Positions 1-9,097 are shown, numbered from the stretch's first letter. The stretch: 64,000 nt of DNA from Nostoc calcicola FACHB-3891 (GCF_014697355.1 NZ_JACJRQ010000019.1:88474-152473); one strand, 5' to 3'. The notes: generated by a model not told the origin, from the letters alone. Made by a program: numbers and translations.

Positions 1-1400
1 CTGCCTTCACCGTCAGTATTGATGCCGGTCCACACTTGGGTGTGACTACAGGTATCTCAGCCGAAGACCGCGCCCGCACTATTCAAGTTACTCTCAATCC
101 GGCGACAAAACCTACTGATTTACGTCGTCCTGGACACATTTTTCCGATTCGGGCTAAGGCTGGAGGCGTACTCAAACGCGCAGGACATACAGAAGCCGCT
201 GTGGATTTAGCTAGGTTAGCAGGGTTATACCCAGCCGGGGTAATTTGTGAAATTCAAAACCCTGATGGCTCAATGGCGCGGTTACAGCAGTTAATTGAAT
301 ATGCTAAACTTCACAATTTAAAAATTATTAGTATTGCAGATTTAATTAGTTATCGGCTCAAGCACGATCGCCTGGTGTATCGTGAGGTCATTACTAAGCT
401 ACCTAGTCAGTTCGGTCAGTTTGAAATTTACGCCTACCGCCACACCTTGGACAATACAGAACACGTCGCAATTGTCAAGGGCGAGCCAGCTAATTTCAAA
501 GATGAGCCGGTAATGGTGCGGATGCACTCAGAATGCTTAACTGGTGATGCTTTGGGTTCTTTGCGCTGCGACTGTCGGATGCAGTTACAAGCAGCACTGA
601 AAATGATTGAGAGTGCTGGTCAAGGTGTCGTTGTATACCTACGCCAAGAAGGACGGGGAATCGGCTTGATTAATAAGCTCAAAGCCTACTCTTTGCAGGA
701 TATGGGACTGGATACAGTAGAAGCCAACGAGCGTTTAGGATTTCCTGCTGACTTGCGAGACTACGGTATGGGGGCGCAAATGCTCATGGATTTGGGTATA
801 CAAAAGATACGCCTAATTACCAACAATCCCCGTAAAATTGCTGGAGTCAAGGGCTATGGATTGGAAGTAGTCGATCGCGTGCCATTATTAATTGAAGCGA
901 ATGACTACAATTCTTATTACCTGGCAACCAAGGCTAAAAAGCTGGGTCACATGTTGTTACAGACTTATCTAGTAACAGTGGCAATTCACTGGCAAGATGA
1001 CCCACAGTTGGTGACAAAACGCTATGAACGCCTAGAGAAACTGCGACATTTAGCGAGAACCCACGATTTATTATTGCAGGAAGAAGCGCGTCCCTTGGCG
1101 ATCGCTCTATTTGACGAGCCATCTCTAACAATACACTTAGGTTTCGACCAGCCAAAAGTTGCTAGCTGTGATTGGTATCGCCAAAGCGGCCATCCTTACC
1201 TGCAAGCAATCTTCCAGATTCTAGATGAACTCGCAACGTTACCGTATATCCAGAAACTCGAATTTCTGATTTCTTCTGGTTGCGATCCTTTGAGCAATTT
1301 ACAAGTTCAACTAGATCGGCAGATGTTCTTGGATGGTACACTGCCTTCATCGATTAGCGATCGCTTGGAGACACAGCAAATTTACAGCTTTAGCAAATAG
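1..1400 (+). CDS. ribBA: Bifunctional riboflavin biosynthesis protein RibBA (5' end outside window)
   Basis: Makes two riboflavin precursors: 3,4-dihydroxy-2-butanone 4-phosphate from ribulose 5-phosphate (RibB part) and 2,5-diamino-6-ribosylamino-pyrimidinone phosphate from GTP (RibA part). The frame is already open at base 3, reading AFTVSIDAGPHLGVTTG, an internal RibB motif, so the true start lies upstream; the TTG at 36 is not the start. RibA follows, with the zinc-ligand pattern C-x2-GD-x8-CDC around bases 534-575 and the RQEGRGIGL motif near 645-670. A C-terminal extension of about 150 residues after RibA is usual in cyanobacterial RibBA. A strong hairpin follows the stop. Confidence 0.95.
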   Translation, partial: AFTVSIDAGPHLGVTTGISAEDRARTIQVTLNPATKPTDLRRPGHIFPIRAKAGGVLKRAGHTEAAVDLARLAGLYPAGVICEIQNPDGSMARLQQLIEYAKLHNLKIISIADLISYRLKHDRLVYREVITKLPSQFGQFEIYAYRHTLDNTEHVAIVKGEPANFKDEPVMVRMHSECLTGDALGSLRCDCRMQLQAALKMIESAGQGVVVYLRQEGRGIGLINKLKAYSLQDMGLDTVEANERLGFPADLRDYGMGAQMLMDLGIQKIRLITNNPRKIAGVKGYGLEVVDRVPLLIEANDYNSYYLATKAKKLGHMLLQTYLVTVAIHWQDDPQLVTKRYERLEKLRHLARTHDLLLQEEARPLAIALFDEPSLTIHLGFDQPKVASCDWYRQSGHPYLQAIFQILDELATLPYIQKLEFLISSGCDPLSNLQVQLDRQMFLDGTLPSSISDRLETQQIYSFSK

Positions 1401-1448
1401 GGACAAATTATGTCCTGATAATCGCAGCATTTATCTAAATTTTTTATC

Positions 1449-1481
1449 TAGCTCTAGCCCTTTAGCTAGAGCTATTTGTTT
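1449..1481 (+). terminator. Hairpin terminator after ribBA
   Basis: Perfect 10-bp stem TAGCTCTAGC / GCTAGAGCTA (1449-1458 and 1465-1474) with a 6-nt loop, followed by TTTGTTT. It lies 50 bases after the ribBA stop. Confidence 0.7.
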
Positions 1482-1489
1482 ATCCCAAA

Positions 1490-1600
1490 TCCGAGGGTTG
1501 AAGACCCCTACGTCCATACGTAGCGTATTTTCAGTCGGGGTTGAAATCCCCTATTGAAAATGTCTTTCATTTTGAATTTTGAATTTTGAATTTTGAATTG
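1490..1600. repeat. Intergenic repeat and GAATTTT heptamer array
   Basis: Bases 1490-1556 hold a GGGTTGAA-type repeat with paired GACCCCT and GGGGTTGAAATCCCC segments. At 1569-1600 the heptamer TTTTGAA is repeated about four times, a typical short tandem repeat of Nostoc-type genomes. The rest of the gap to 1766 is AT-rich with no gene seen. Confidence 0.6.
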
Positions 1601-1766
1601 TTAATATCCCTGTATGCTTAAATTAATAATTCAACCTGAAAATAGTGCCTAAAACTTTTGCTATTTTCAACAATTTATGTTTCATGTGAACATAACTAAT
1701 TAAGATTTAGCAATCCGATTTGATTTTTTAATTTATTTAGTTATCCATTATTCCCTTTGATTTATT

Positions 1767-2636
1767 TCATCTATAAATTGGTCTGACTTGACGGTAAAGA
1801 CTGAGTAAATTTAGAAGCTTATTCCCATCAAAATTTATTGGGTCAACTTTTTTACCAGAACGGTCTACTAGTTTGTGGGTAGTGATGCGATCTTCTGGAA
1901 CTTGACTTTGAGCAATTAACCAAGCAAGAGAATTATATTGAGCTTCCGTGTAGCCGCTATGGGTTTCTTGGCTACCACTGTCATAACTATCTGGCGGTGT
2001 TTCTAAAGAAACATGATAAGCAAAATTATTCACCGACGCTGGCAAATTTGGATTAGTCTGTACAGTTTCCAAACCCTGGAAACCCTCAAATACTGAGTTA
2101 GCTGCACCAAAAGCTCGCTTGTCTGGCGGTACTAAATAAACCACTGTCCCGTCTAGCTTAATTAAAGCGTGGTAACTTGCTTGCACACTTTCATCAGTAT
2201 GAGCGACTTGAAAAAAATTAATTGCGCTAGAAGCAGAATAACCAGTTTCATGGATGACGATAATTGGTTGGTTGTTCACAGGTGTACCATTAGTGTCTGT
2301 GGTGTACCGTTCTCCATAGTTACTTGGGTCAACTGAGACAACTTGATAATTAGGTCTGTAGTGTGCAAAAGCTTGAGTGGTTACGTACCTTGCTAGAGGT
2401 TGATTCGTCTTGACTGGGGACTTGGGAATATCTTGAGATTTCTGCTTTGGTTGTTTGGCAGATTGAAATTGCGCTTGTGGATATTGACTCCAGGCTGTAA
2501 CCTCTGGTTTTGATGTATTAGATGTAGTTGTAATATTTTGTACTTGTGTCCCTCGTCCAATAAGCAGCACTATAACTAGAGCGGCGAACATTAGCGAGAT
2601 CAACATTACTCTAGTCGCCCAGTCTGTAAACCTCAT
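1767..2636 (-). CDS. N-acetylmuramoyl-L-alanine amidase (Amidase_2), membrane-anchored
   Basis: Predicted peptidoglycan amidase cleaving the lactoyl-alanine bond. Residues about 10-27 form one hydrophobic segment (VMLISLMFAALVIVLLIG), giving an N-terminal anchor or signal. A Pro/Gln/Lys-rich linker follows, then an Amidase_2/PGRP-type domain from about residue 120: VIHETGY carries the first candidate zinc histidine, SYHALIKLDG a conserved core strand, and THKLVDRSGKKVDP the second histidine and downstream Asp. At 289 aa it fits anchored cyanobacterial amidases. It stands alone on the minus strand, so a general wall-remodelling role is an inference. Confidence 0.82.
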   Translation of the reverse strand: MRFTDWATRVMLISLMFAALVIVLLIGRGTQVQNITTTSNTSKPEVTAWSQYPQAQFQSAKQPKQKSQDIPKSPVKTNQPLARYVTTQAFAHYRPNYQVVSVDPSNYGERYTTDTNGTPVNNQPIIVIHETGYSASSAINFFQVAHTDESVQASYHALIKLDGTVVYLVPPDKRAFGAANSVFEGFQGLETVQTNPNLPASVNNFAYHVSLETPPDSYDSGSQETHSGYTEAQYNSLAWLIAQSQVPEDRITTHKLVDRSGKKVDPINFDGNKLLNLLSLYRQVRPIYR

Positions 2637-2819
2637 TTTTCTTATACTCGTACAATGATAGATATTAACTGATAGCTAAACTAAACTTTTCACGAAATCG
2701 GAAAAACCTATCTCGAAACTTTTAAACTACAAGAGCTATCCATTAGTTAGGTATTTCTTAACAATCTGGAAATTCTTATAAGCCACAGAAAATTTAGACA
2801 GGCAAGTTGGCTCGTCTTT

Positions 2820-2851
2820 GTAGGGTAGTATAGCTAGCTGTACTACCCTAC
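2820..2851. repeat. GTAGGGTAGTA palindrome
   Basis: Inverted repeat GTAGGGTAGTA / TACTACCCTAC with a 10-nt loop, one member of the GTAGGG-type hairpins in the window. A reading frame of 88 codons covers it but looks accidental. The rest of 2637-3002 shows no gene; a CAATTTTCAGGTAAATAGA segment at 2979-2997 resembles ends of elements near 22.5 and 22.9 kb. Confidence 0.6.
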
Positions 2852-3002
2852 CGCCTATGGTATCGAAAGAATGAATCGCTATGTACCTTAATTTTAGTGA
2901 AAAATACGTTACTAGTATATGTTGGAATCCTAAGTAATTGTTATGTAGGCTTCCTCCGTCTATAGAATTGTTTACAGCAATTTTCAGGTAAATAGACCAC
3001 AT

Positions 3003-3145
3003 TGTGGGGAAGGGGAAAGGGGGAAGGGGGAAGGGGGAAGGGGGAAAGGTTAAATTTATCCCTTTACCCTTTACCCTTTAACCTTTACCCCTGTTTTGAA
3101 TTCTTACCCTTTTCCCCTTACCCTTTCCCCTTTCCCCCTTCTCTG
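3003..3145. repeat. Purine-rich / pyrimidine-rich short tandem repeats
   Basis: GGGGGAA repeats on the + strand (3003-3050) are followed by CCCTTTA and CCCCTT repeats (3058-3140). The two halves are roughly complementary and could form a long imperfect hairpin. No coding signal is seen. Confidence 0.7.
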
Positions 3146-3253
3146 TAAATACGAGCAAAATCATCGTGCTGTTATTTTCGCTATTTTTTTGGGAATCCTG
3201 TAGTTGTATCCCGACTGCATTTGTCACTCAATCAGGTTAGGTAGGCATTATTT

Positions 3254-3895
3254 ATGCAACTCATCACCTCCTTAGATATTAGAAATTCCGAATATTTATC
3301 AAAAAATCGGCTTATCAGTTACCACCATCAGTTGCGTTTAATTTTTTCACTGGGTAATCAAGTAAAGAATGTTTTGGAAATTGGGATTTTTAATTCACTG
3401 TTAACAGACTTATTGAAGAACAATGGATATAACGTCGCCACTGCTGATGTTGATCCCAATCTCAAGCCAGACATGATTTTGGATCTGACCACAGATTTTT
3501 CGTTGCCAAAAGATAAATTTGATGCGATCGTTTTGTTTCAAGTGTTGGAACACTTTCCTTATAAACAGTCAGAACAAGCCTTGAAAAAACTTGCACAAGC
3601 AACAAACAAATTTTTGGTGATTTCAATTCCTTATTGCACTCAATATTTGTCATTGCAAATCAAAACTTCCTTCTCAGGTAGACCAAGGCATTTATTACTC
3701 AATGTGCCAAAATTCTGGAGTACAACGCCAGTGTGTGACGAGCATTACTGGGAAATGGGTCTGAAAGGTTATCCCAAGAAGCGGATTTTAAATTCCGTTG
3801 CTGAAGCTGGGTTAAGTATCAAACAAGAATTTATCGATCCTACCTATCCATACCATTATTTTTTGGTGTTAGAAAAAAATACTCGCAGTAGTTAG
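3254..3895 (+). CDS. Class I SAM-dependent methyltransferase, substrate unknown
   Basis: A 213-residue Rossmann-type methyltransferase. VLEIGIFNSLLTDLL matches motif I (E/DxGxG-like, with Phe where Gly is common), ATADVDPN is the acidic motif II end, and DAIVLFQVLEHFP is the motif IV/V stretch with the LEH signature of Methyltransf_11/12 proteins. The C-terminal third (HYWEMGLKGYPKKRILN) is typical of enzymes acting on small molecules or sugars, but the substrate cannot be told. No operon partner: repeats lie on both sides. Confidence 0.75.
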   Translation: MQLITSLDIRNSEYLSKNRLISYHHQLRLIFSLGNQVKNVLEIGIFNSLLTDLLKNNGYNVATADVDPNLKPDMILDLTTDFSLPKDKFDAIVLFQVLEHFPYKQSEQALKKLAQATNKFLVISIPYCTQYLSLQIKTSFSGRPRHLLLNVPKFWSTTPVCDEHYWEMGLKGYPKKRILNSVAEAGLSIKQEFIDPTYPYHYFLVLEKNTRSS

Positions 3896-3896
3896 G

Positions 3897-3999
3897 GAGT
3901 GGGGAGTGGGGGAGATGAGGGAGATGGGGGAGATGAGGGAGGTGGGGAGATGGGGAGAATTCCTAACTCTTGTAGAAACGCGATTAATCGCGTCTCTAC
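3897..3999. repeat. GGAGTGGG/GGAGATG tandem repeats and an ACGCGAT palindrome
   Basis: Bases 3897-3957 are GGAGTGGG and GGGAGATGA repeats. At 3972-3999 lies the near-perfect palindrome GTAGAAACGCGATT/AATCGCGTCTCTAC, a member of the GAGACGCGAT hairpin family found many times in this window. Confidence 0.7.
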
Positions 4000-4196
4000 T
4001 CAGCATTCTTCGGCTGGGGGGTAGGGAAATCCGAATCAGAGAATGGGGGCAAACAACGCTCAAACAACGAGCGATCGCTTAAGCTATGCTTTTAAAATCC
4101 TAATTGGTATCATGCTCTCTTGTATTCTCCGGGTTTATCCCTGAAAGCAGAGGGCGATATCATCATTTCAGATACTAACATCAAAGATTACGAATC

Positions 4197-6188
4197 ATGT
4201 TAGAACAAGGCACTATCAGTATTCATACTGAGAATATTTTCCCGATCATTAAGAAGTCGCTCTACTCAGATCACCAAATCTTCTTGCGGGAACTGGTATC
4301 CAACGCTGTAGACGCCATCCAAAAACTGAAAATGGTATCCCGCGCTGGAGATTACACTGGAGACATCGGCGAACCAGAAATCGTAATTGCCATTGACAAA
4401 GATAACAAAACCCTCTCCATTTCCGATAACGGTATCGGGATGACTGCCGAAGAAGTTAAGAAATATATCAATCAAGTTGCCTTTTCTAGTGCTGAAGAAT
4501 TTATTCATAAGTATCAAGGCAAATCCGATCAACCGATTATCGGTCACTTCGGTCTTGGCTTCTACTCTTCGTTCATGGTGGCGCAGAAAGTAGAAATTGA
4601 TACTCTTTCCTACCAAGAAGCAGCGCAAGCGGTTCACTGGAGTTGCGATGGTTCTCCAGCATTCACCTTAGAAGACTCATCCCGAACAACTCGTGGCACC
4701 ACAATTACTCTCAGCTTACAAGGAGAAGAAGAAGAATTTCTCGAATCAGCACGGATTAAGAATCTTGTCAAGACTTACTGTGACTTCATGCCAGTACCAA
4801 TTAAGTTGGATGGAGAAGTATTAAATAAGCAAAAAGCACCTTGGCGAGAATCTCCGAACAACCTGAGTCAAGAAGAATATTTAGAGTTTTACCGCTATCT
4901 ATATCCTTTTCAAGAAGAACCACTGTTGTGGGTACATCTCAACACTGACTATCCGTTTATCATCAACGGGATTTTGTATTTTCCCAAAATGAGACCGGAT
5001 GTAGATGTTACCAAAGGGCAGATCAAGTTATTTTGCAATCAAGTTTTTGTTAGCGACAACTGCGAAGAAATTATCCCGCAATTTTTGATGCCGATGCGGG
5101 GTGTGATTGATAGCACCGATATTCCCCTGAACGTATCCCGCAGTGCATTGCAAGGCGATCGCACTGTGAAGCGAATCGGTGACTACATCGCCAAAAAAGT
5201 TGGCGATCGCCTCAAAGAACTTTTCCGCGACAACCGCGAACAATATACTAGTGTCTGGAAAGACCTCGGCACTTTTGTGAAATTCGGCGCTCTCAACGAC
5301 GAGAAATTCAAAAAACAAATCGAAGACATCATCATCTTTCGCAGCACCGCCAAGCTAACAGAAAAAGCTGCTGCCGAAACTCCAGCAGTTGAAGTACAAT
5401 CTGCTGAAGGGGATGCTTGGCAAGATGTCACTCCGACTTCATCCAATGATGAAAACTCAGCACCTACCAGCCCTTACACCACGCTGAAAGAATACTTAGA
5501 ACGGAACAAAGAACGCCACGAAAACCGGGTTTTCTACAGCACTGATGAAGCAACCCAAGCTACATACATACAACTACACAAAAATCAAGGCTTGGAAGTC
5601 CTGTTTATGGACTCCTTCATCGATACCCACTTCATTAATTTCTTAGAGCGGGAATATAATGATGTCAAGTTTACGCGGGTAGACTCCGACTTAGATAATA
5701 CTTTGCTGGAACAAGACAAAGCTACGGAAATTGTCGATCCCAAAACCAACAAAACCCGCAGTGAAACCATCAAAGAGTTATTTGAGAAATCCCTCAACAA
5801 ACCCAAACTCAACATCCGCACCGAAGCCTTAAAATCAGACGATCCCCAAGGAACGCCACCGGCGATGGTGCTTTTACCAGAAATTCTCCGCCGCTTGCGG
5901 GAAATGAACGCCATGATGATGCAGCAAACAGCAGAGTTTCCCGAAGACCACATTTTGCTGGTGAATACTGCTCATCCGCTGATTCAAAATCTGGCGCATC
6001 TGGGCCAAGGTAGTATCATTCAAGGTGATGGTGAATCGCCTACAGATAACTTAGTGAAAATGATTTGCCAACACGTCTACGATTTAGCCCTGATGTCTCA
6101 AAAAGGCTTTGACGCTGATGGAATGAAATCTTTTGTAGAGCGATCGAATGAAGTACTTACCAAGCTGACGGAACAAGCTAGTAAATAG
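4197..6188 (+). CDS. htpG: Molecular chaperone HtpG (Hsp90)
   Basis: ATP-dependent cytoplasmic chaperone. The 663-residue protein has the full family layout: N-terminal GHKL ATPase domain with RELVSNAVDAI (residues about 30-40), DNGIGM and GHFGLGFYSSFMVA, a middle domain with the conserved NVSRSALQ stretch, and a C-terminal dimerisation domain. A Pro/Ser/Thr-rich insertion around residues 390-425 lies between middle and C-terminal domains, common in cyanobacterial HtpG. The ATG at 4197 gives the expected N-terminus LEQGTISIHTENIFPIIKKS. Monocistronic by context. Confidence 0.96.
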   Translation: MLEQGTISIHTENIFPIIKKSLYSDHQIFLRELVSNAVDAIQKLKMVSRAGDYTGDIGEPEIVIAIDKDNKTLSISDNGIGMTAEEVKKYINQVAFSSAEEFIHKYQGKSDQPIIGHFGLGFYSSFMVAQKVEIDTLSYQEAAQAVHWSCDGSPAFTLEDSSRTTRGTTITLSLQGEEEEFLESARIKNLVKTYCDFMPVPIKLDGEVLNKQKAPWRESPNNLSQEEYLEFYRYLYPFQEEPLLWVHLNTDYPFIINGILYFPKMRPDVDVTKGQIKLFCNQVFVSDNCEEIIPQFLMPMRGVIDSTDIPLNVSRSALQGDRTVKRIGDYIAKKVGDRLKELFRDNREQYTSVWKDLGTFVKFGALNDEKFKKQIEDIIIFRSTAKLTEKAAAETPAVEVQSAEGDAWQDVTPTSSNDENSAPTSPYTTLKEYLERNKERHENRVFYSTDEATQATYIQLHKNQGLEVLFMDSFIDTHFINFLEREYNDVKFTRVDSDLDNTLLEQDKATEIVDPKTNKTRSETIKELFEKSLNKPKLNIRTEALKSDDPQGTPPAMVLLPEILRRLREMNAMMMQQTAEFPEDHILLVNTAHPLIQNLAHLGQGSIIQGDGESPTDNLVKMICQHVYDLALMSQKGFDADGMKSFVERSNEVLTKLTEQASK

Positions 6189-6370
6189 TTGGGAATGGGG
6201 AGTGGGGAGTGGGGAGTTGGGAGTGGGGAGTTAGGAGTTAGGAGTTAGGAGTTAGGAGTTAGGAGTTAAGAATTATTCTCCTTGTCCCCTTGTCTCCCTC
6301 ATCTCCCTCATCTCCCTCATCTCCCTCATCTCCCTCATCTCCCGACTCCCCATTCCCCATTCCCTCTCCA
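6189..6370. repeat. Short tandem repeats (GGGGAGT, AGGAGTT, CTCCCTCAT)
   Basis: GGGGAGT and AGGAGTT heptamer runs (6195-6270) are followed by the complementary-type CATCTCCCT nonamer runs (6295-6345). They fill the htpG-rpmB gap and can fold back on each other. Confidence 0.75.
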
Positions 6371-6434
6371 CTTCTGTTGTGTAAGTCCTAAAATGGAAAG
6401 GCTGTATTAAAATAACAATCTGGAGATAGTTGCT

Positions 6435-6671
6435 ATGTCTCGTCGCTGTGACCTAACTGGTAAGAAAGCAAATAACGCTTTTTCTGTGTCCCACTCTCAC
6501 CGTCGTACTAAACGCCTTCAGCACGCTAATCTACAAGTCAAGCGTGTTTGGTGGCCAAGCGGAAATCGCTGGGTAAAATTAAAGCTGTCTACTAAAGCAA
6601 TCAAATCCCTAGAAACCAAAGGGATAGAAGCAATGGCAAAAGAAGCTGGTCTTAACTTGAATCATTACTAA
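6435..6671 (+). CDS. rpmB: 50S ribosomal protein L28
   Basis: Small basic ribosomal protein of the large subunit, 78 residues, the usual length in cyanobacteria. It opens with MSRRCDLTGKKANNAF, the L28 N-terminal signature, followed by SHSHRRTKR and the WWPSGNRWVKLKLSTKAIK core. The CxxT motif keeps one Cys. A GGAG element sits 11 bases before the ATG. It stands alone, as rpmB often does in cyanobacteria, with a strong hairpin after the stop. Confidence 0.96.
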   Translation: MSRRCDLTGKKANNAFSVSHSHRRTKRLQHANLQVKRVWWPSGNRWVKLKLSTKAIKSLETKGIEAMAKEAGLNLNHY

Positions 6672-6706
6672 TTTACTTGATTTCTAATCAGAGACTTTCG
6701 TGATTT

Positions 6707-6739
6707 GTAGGGTAGCACATCAGTGCTACCCTACTTTTT
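6707..6739 (+). terminator. Hairpin terminator after rpmB
   Basis: GTAGGGTAGCAC / GTGCTACCCTAC stem (6707-6734) followed by TTTTTA. The same GTAGGGTAGCAC core is used in other palindromic elements of the window, so this may be a mobile hairpin serving as terminator. Confidence 0.7.
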
Positions 6740-6768
6740 ATATTTTGAATGGTGATGGCGGTCTTTAA

Positions 6769-6834
6769 AGACGCGATAAATCAGACGCGATAAATTAGAC
6801 GCGATAAATTAGACGCGATAAATCGCGTCTCTAC
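6769..6834. repeat. Four 14-bp tandem units ending in the ACGCGAT palindrome
   Basis: The unit AGACGCGATAAATT is repeated four times (6769-6824); the last copy runs into CGCGTCTCTAC, completing the usual ACGCGATAAATCGCGT palindrome. This looks like local expansion of one arm of a common palindrome. Confidence 0.75.
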
Positions 6835-6866
6835 ATGAGGGTTTTGGGTTGATTTTATCTGTATGA

Positions 6867-7520
6867 TTACTGTTGTATATGTTTTTGCACCCAAAGACGA
6901 AAAGCCTTGAGTGTTGCATTTCTACCTGCTGTTACACTTTGGTTAAGATATTGGGGAATTGTCTCAATTAGTGGGAATAAAGGAAAATTTAGGCTTTGCC
7001 CAGACTCTATATAATGCCCATCTCGCAGAATATTAATTTGCAGTTTTCCTCGTTCAAAACGCCAAAGTTCAGGCACTTTTAGTGCTTGATAAATATTACG
7101 ATGAGTGCGAGAAGTAATATCGATTTCTAAAGCTAAATCTGGAGGGGGGTCTACTGTTAAATCTAGTCGCTTCTTCCCGCGAATTTTTGATTAATTTTTT
7201 ATATAAAAACACTGATCGGGTTCTATACCTTGAGCCATTGCTTGGTTTTTGAAAGTTGTAGAACCAAGGCATCTAAACTCAATATCTAATTCTTCCAAAA
7301 GCGCTTTGACTAAATCGCTAATAATTTCTTTGTCATATTCATATTCTGGCAGTGGTGCCATTATCTCTAATATTCCCCTGTCATAAGCAATTCGGGCTGC
7401 ACGGTGTTCCCCTAATTCTTCTAGAATTGTTTCCAATTCCTGCCAGGTTACATCTTGGAGTAGCACTCTTTGTCCCGGTGGAACGTGGATGCGCTTTAGT
7501 TCCAACAACATCGTCTCCAC
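6867..7520 (-). pseudogene. Uma2-family endonuclease (DUF820) broken by one in-frame stop
   Basis: Uma2 proteins have a PD-(D/E)XK nuclease-like fold and are highly multiplied in cyanobacteria; their role is not settled. Reading the minus strand from the ATG at 7520 gives METMLLELKRIHVPPGQ, then EPDQCFYIKN, a TAA at 7193-7191, and in the same frame SKIRGKKRLDL, DPPPDLALEIDIT and VPELWRF to the normal end HIQQ at 6867. Total length (217 codons plus stops) matches the intact paralog at 34.2 kb. No frameshift is needed, so one base change or a sequencing error explains it. Confidence 0.85.
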
Positions 7521-7678
7521 TCCCAGTAGCTCAAACTTAAATTTAGTTTACTCCAGTTGCCGAAGGGGCTGTGACCATTTTTGCTGCTTCATCGCTAAAA
7601 TTGTCTGATGTTTACAATACGCAGCAGCATGTTGTTGGCGATCGCCTGCTTAAAAAATCTTCGTCAAAATATATGGAG

Positions 7679-7708
7679 AATCTCGCTTATACGTATATAA
7701 GCGAGATT
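7679..7708. terminator. 13-bp perfect hairpin
   Basis: AATCTCGCTTATA / TATAAGCGAGATT (7679-7691, 7696-7708), loop CGTA. It lies upstream of the minus-strand Uma2 pseudogene in a region without a clear gene and lacks a T-run, so it may be a stand-alone RNA hairpin or palindromic repeat. Confidence 0.5.
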
Positions 7709-7716
7709 TCCAGAAA

Positions 7717-7743
7717 AAAACCTCTAGAATCCCCAGAGGTTTT
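7717..7743. terminator. AAAACCTCT/AGAGGTTTT hairpin, bidirectional terminator-like
   Basis: Nine-bp stem AAAACCTCT (7717-7725) / AGAGGTTTT (7735-7743) with a 9-nt loop. The A-run before and T-run after would terminate in either direction. No transcript is evident on either side apart from a doubtful 75-codon frame. Confidence 0.45.
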
Positions 7744-7800
7744 GGTTCCTGATTTAGTTTCTACTTGTTACTACAAATTGTCCTCAGTCATTTCCTGATA

Positions 7801-7866
7801 GTGAAGAAAATTATTTTATTTACAGCTTGCCTACTGCTTACCGTTAGCTGTAACCCTGATTTTTAG
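7801..7866 (+). CDS. Possible 21-residue lipoprotein peptide
   Basis: GTG-started frame reading VKKIILFTACLLLTVSCNPDF then stop (the first residue would be Met). It has a complete bacterial lipoprotein signal: Lys-Lys, a hydrophobic core and the lipobox LTVSC, with only CNPDF as mature part. This could be a tiny lipoprotein or the 5' stump of a lost lipoprotein gene; a palindromic repeat follows 33 bases downstream. No ribosome binding site is obvious. Weak call. Confidence 0.25.
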   Translation: MKKIILFTACLLLTVSCNPDF

Positions 7867-7899
7867 GTTATGGCGGTTCTCGTTTACATGAGGTACACC

Positions 7900-7944
7900 C
7901 GTAAGGTGTAGGGGCACGGCACTGCCGTGCCCCTACACCTTACG
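7900..7944. repeat. 45-bp perfect palindrome (GTAGGGGCACGGCA family)
   Basis: Two 22-base arms, CGTAAGGTGTAGGGGCACGG.. at 7900-7921 and its exact complement at 7923-7944, around one central base. The inner GTAGGGGCACGGCA arm recurs at 15.61 and 22.37 kb. Confidence 0.8.
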
Positions 7945-8434
7945 ATATAATGTTGTACCGCATATGAATGCGAACCCCTACATAGACAGTGCTTAAAGCC
8001 AGATGCTACCCTTCCGATCAACATACATAATATTTTTCAATTAATCATCACTAGTAAATAAATAAAAATTATATTCATCTCCTCTGTACTGGCTGCCCAG
8101 GCAAATAAGTTCAAACATCAAAGCCGATTACTATATTTGTAATATTTTGCGCGAACCTAAATTATTTTCATCCTCAAGATAGATATAGATATGCCAAATA
8201 TAGTAGATAGTAATGTAGATAGTTTTATTACTATGGACAGATGTAGATTTGCTAGAAATTTATGAAACTACCGTATTTTTAGTAACCATTTTTTTAAGAA
8301 ACAATAAGTTAGATATCCTCTGGAGTTTCTAGATAAAAAATTTTAATTTAGACATTATTCTCATTACATAAAATGTAATAAACAAGCGATTGGTTTTTGA
8401 TAAAAATGAATTGTAAAATTCTTATAAATTTATT

Positions 8435-8480
8435 GTCAAGTTTTTACAAAAAAATCATTTTTTTTGTAAAAACTCTTGAC
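8435..8480. repeat. Long inverted repeat, GTCAAG...CTTGAC
   Basis: GTCAAGTTTTTACAAAAAAA on the left (8435-8454) is matched by TTTTTTTTGTAAAAACTCTTGAC on the right, differing only by a 2-base bulge, around a short ATCA loop. A T-run inside the right arm gives it a terminator-like look. Confidence 0.6.
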
Positions 8481-9065
8481 TAAATTTGGGATTATTTTTA
8501 AATAAATAATAGTGGATGAAAATAAAGATTCAATAACTGTCACTTTTTGTTAAATTTTTATTTCACAAAGGTTCAAATCTATCACTATCTGCTGATGAGA
8601 AGGTAGCTAGTTTTAGGATACTGTAAGAAGTAGATTTGCACTCACACCTGACCTTGACTGTTTTTAAGTTTCAATTTGCCAAACAAAATTCAACCTCTTA
8701 TTCGTAATCAAAACTATTAAGAGGTTAACCTCCAAACCTGTATTGCAGAATTTAGTAAAATTATCAAAATAAGGGCTACCCGAAGGCTCGAAAGTGTTTG
8801 CCTATTACCATCAACCAGGGGCGAATGGTTTTAACTAATACCATTATTGCACCGGGCTTCAGGAAAGTCTGTCAAATTCTAAGTGTTAACCAGGGAATAG
8901 TTTACTGGTTCTAAGTGTTTTACCATTAACTGTGGCAATTTTGATTTTTGGTTGAAACTGTGCTTTTTGTGAGCCAAATCAATCCAAAATCCAAAATTGT
9001 TTGACTGCTGTTTATCAAGGCACATAGCAGCTATGTCTAGGAGCTTATTTTGTTAGGGCTGTTTG

Positions 9066-9097
9066 CTATTTGCGAACTATCTTGGTTTCGCAAATAG
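9066..9097. promoter_or_regulatory. CTATTTGCGAAC inverted repeat upstream of the HTH gene
   Basis: CTATTTGCGAAC (9066-9077) and GTTTCGCAAATAG (9085-9097) form an almost perfect dyad with a 7-base spacer, 330 bases before the HTH gene. Size and symmetry suit an operator or a small RNA hairpin; the binding partner is unknown. Confidence 0.35.

Noticed and set aside
2736..3002. 88-codon minus-strand frame
   Set aside because: Runs through a GTAGGGTAGTA palindrome and a MITE-end-like segment; no family likeness and no ribosome site.
7571..7798. 75-codon plus-strand frame
   Set aside because: Crosses two strong hairpins and has no recognisable domain.
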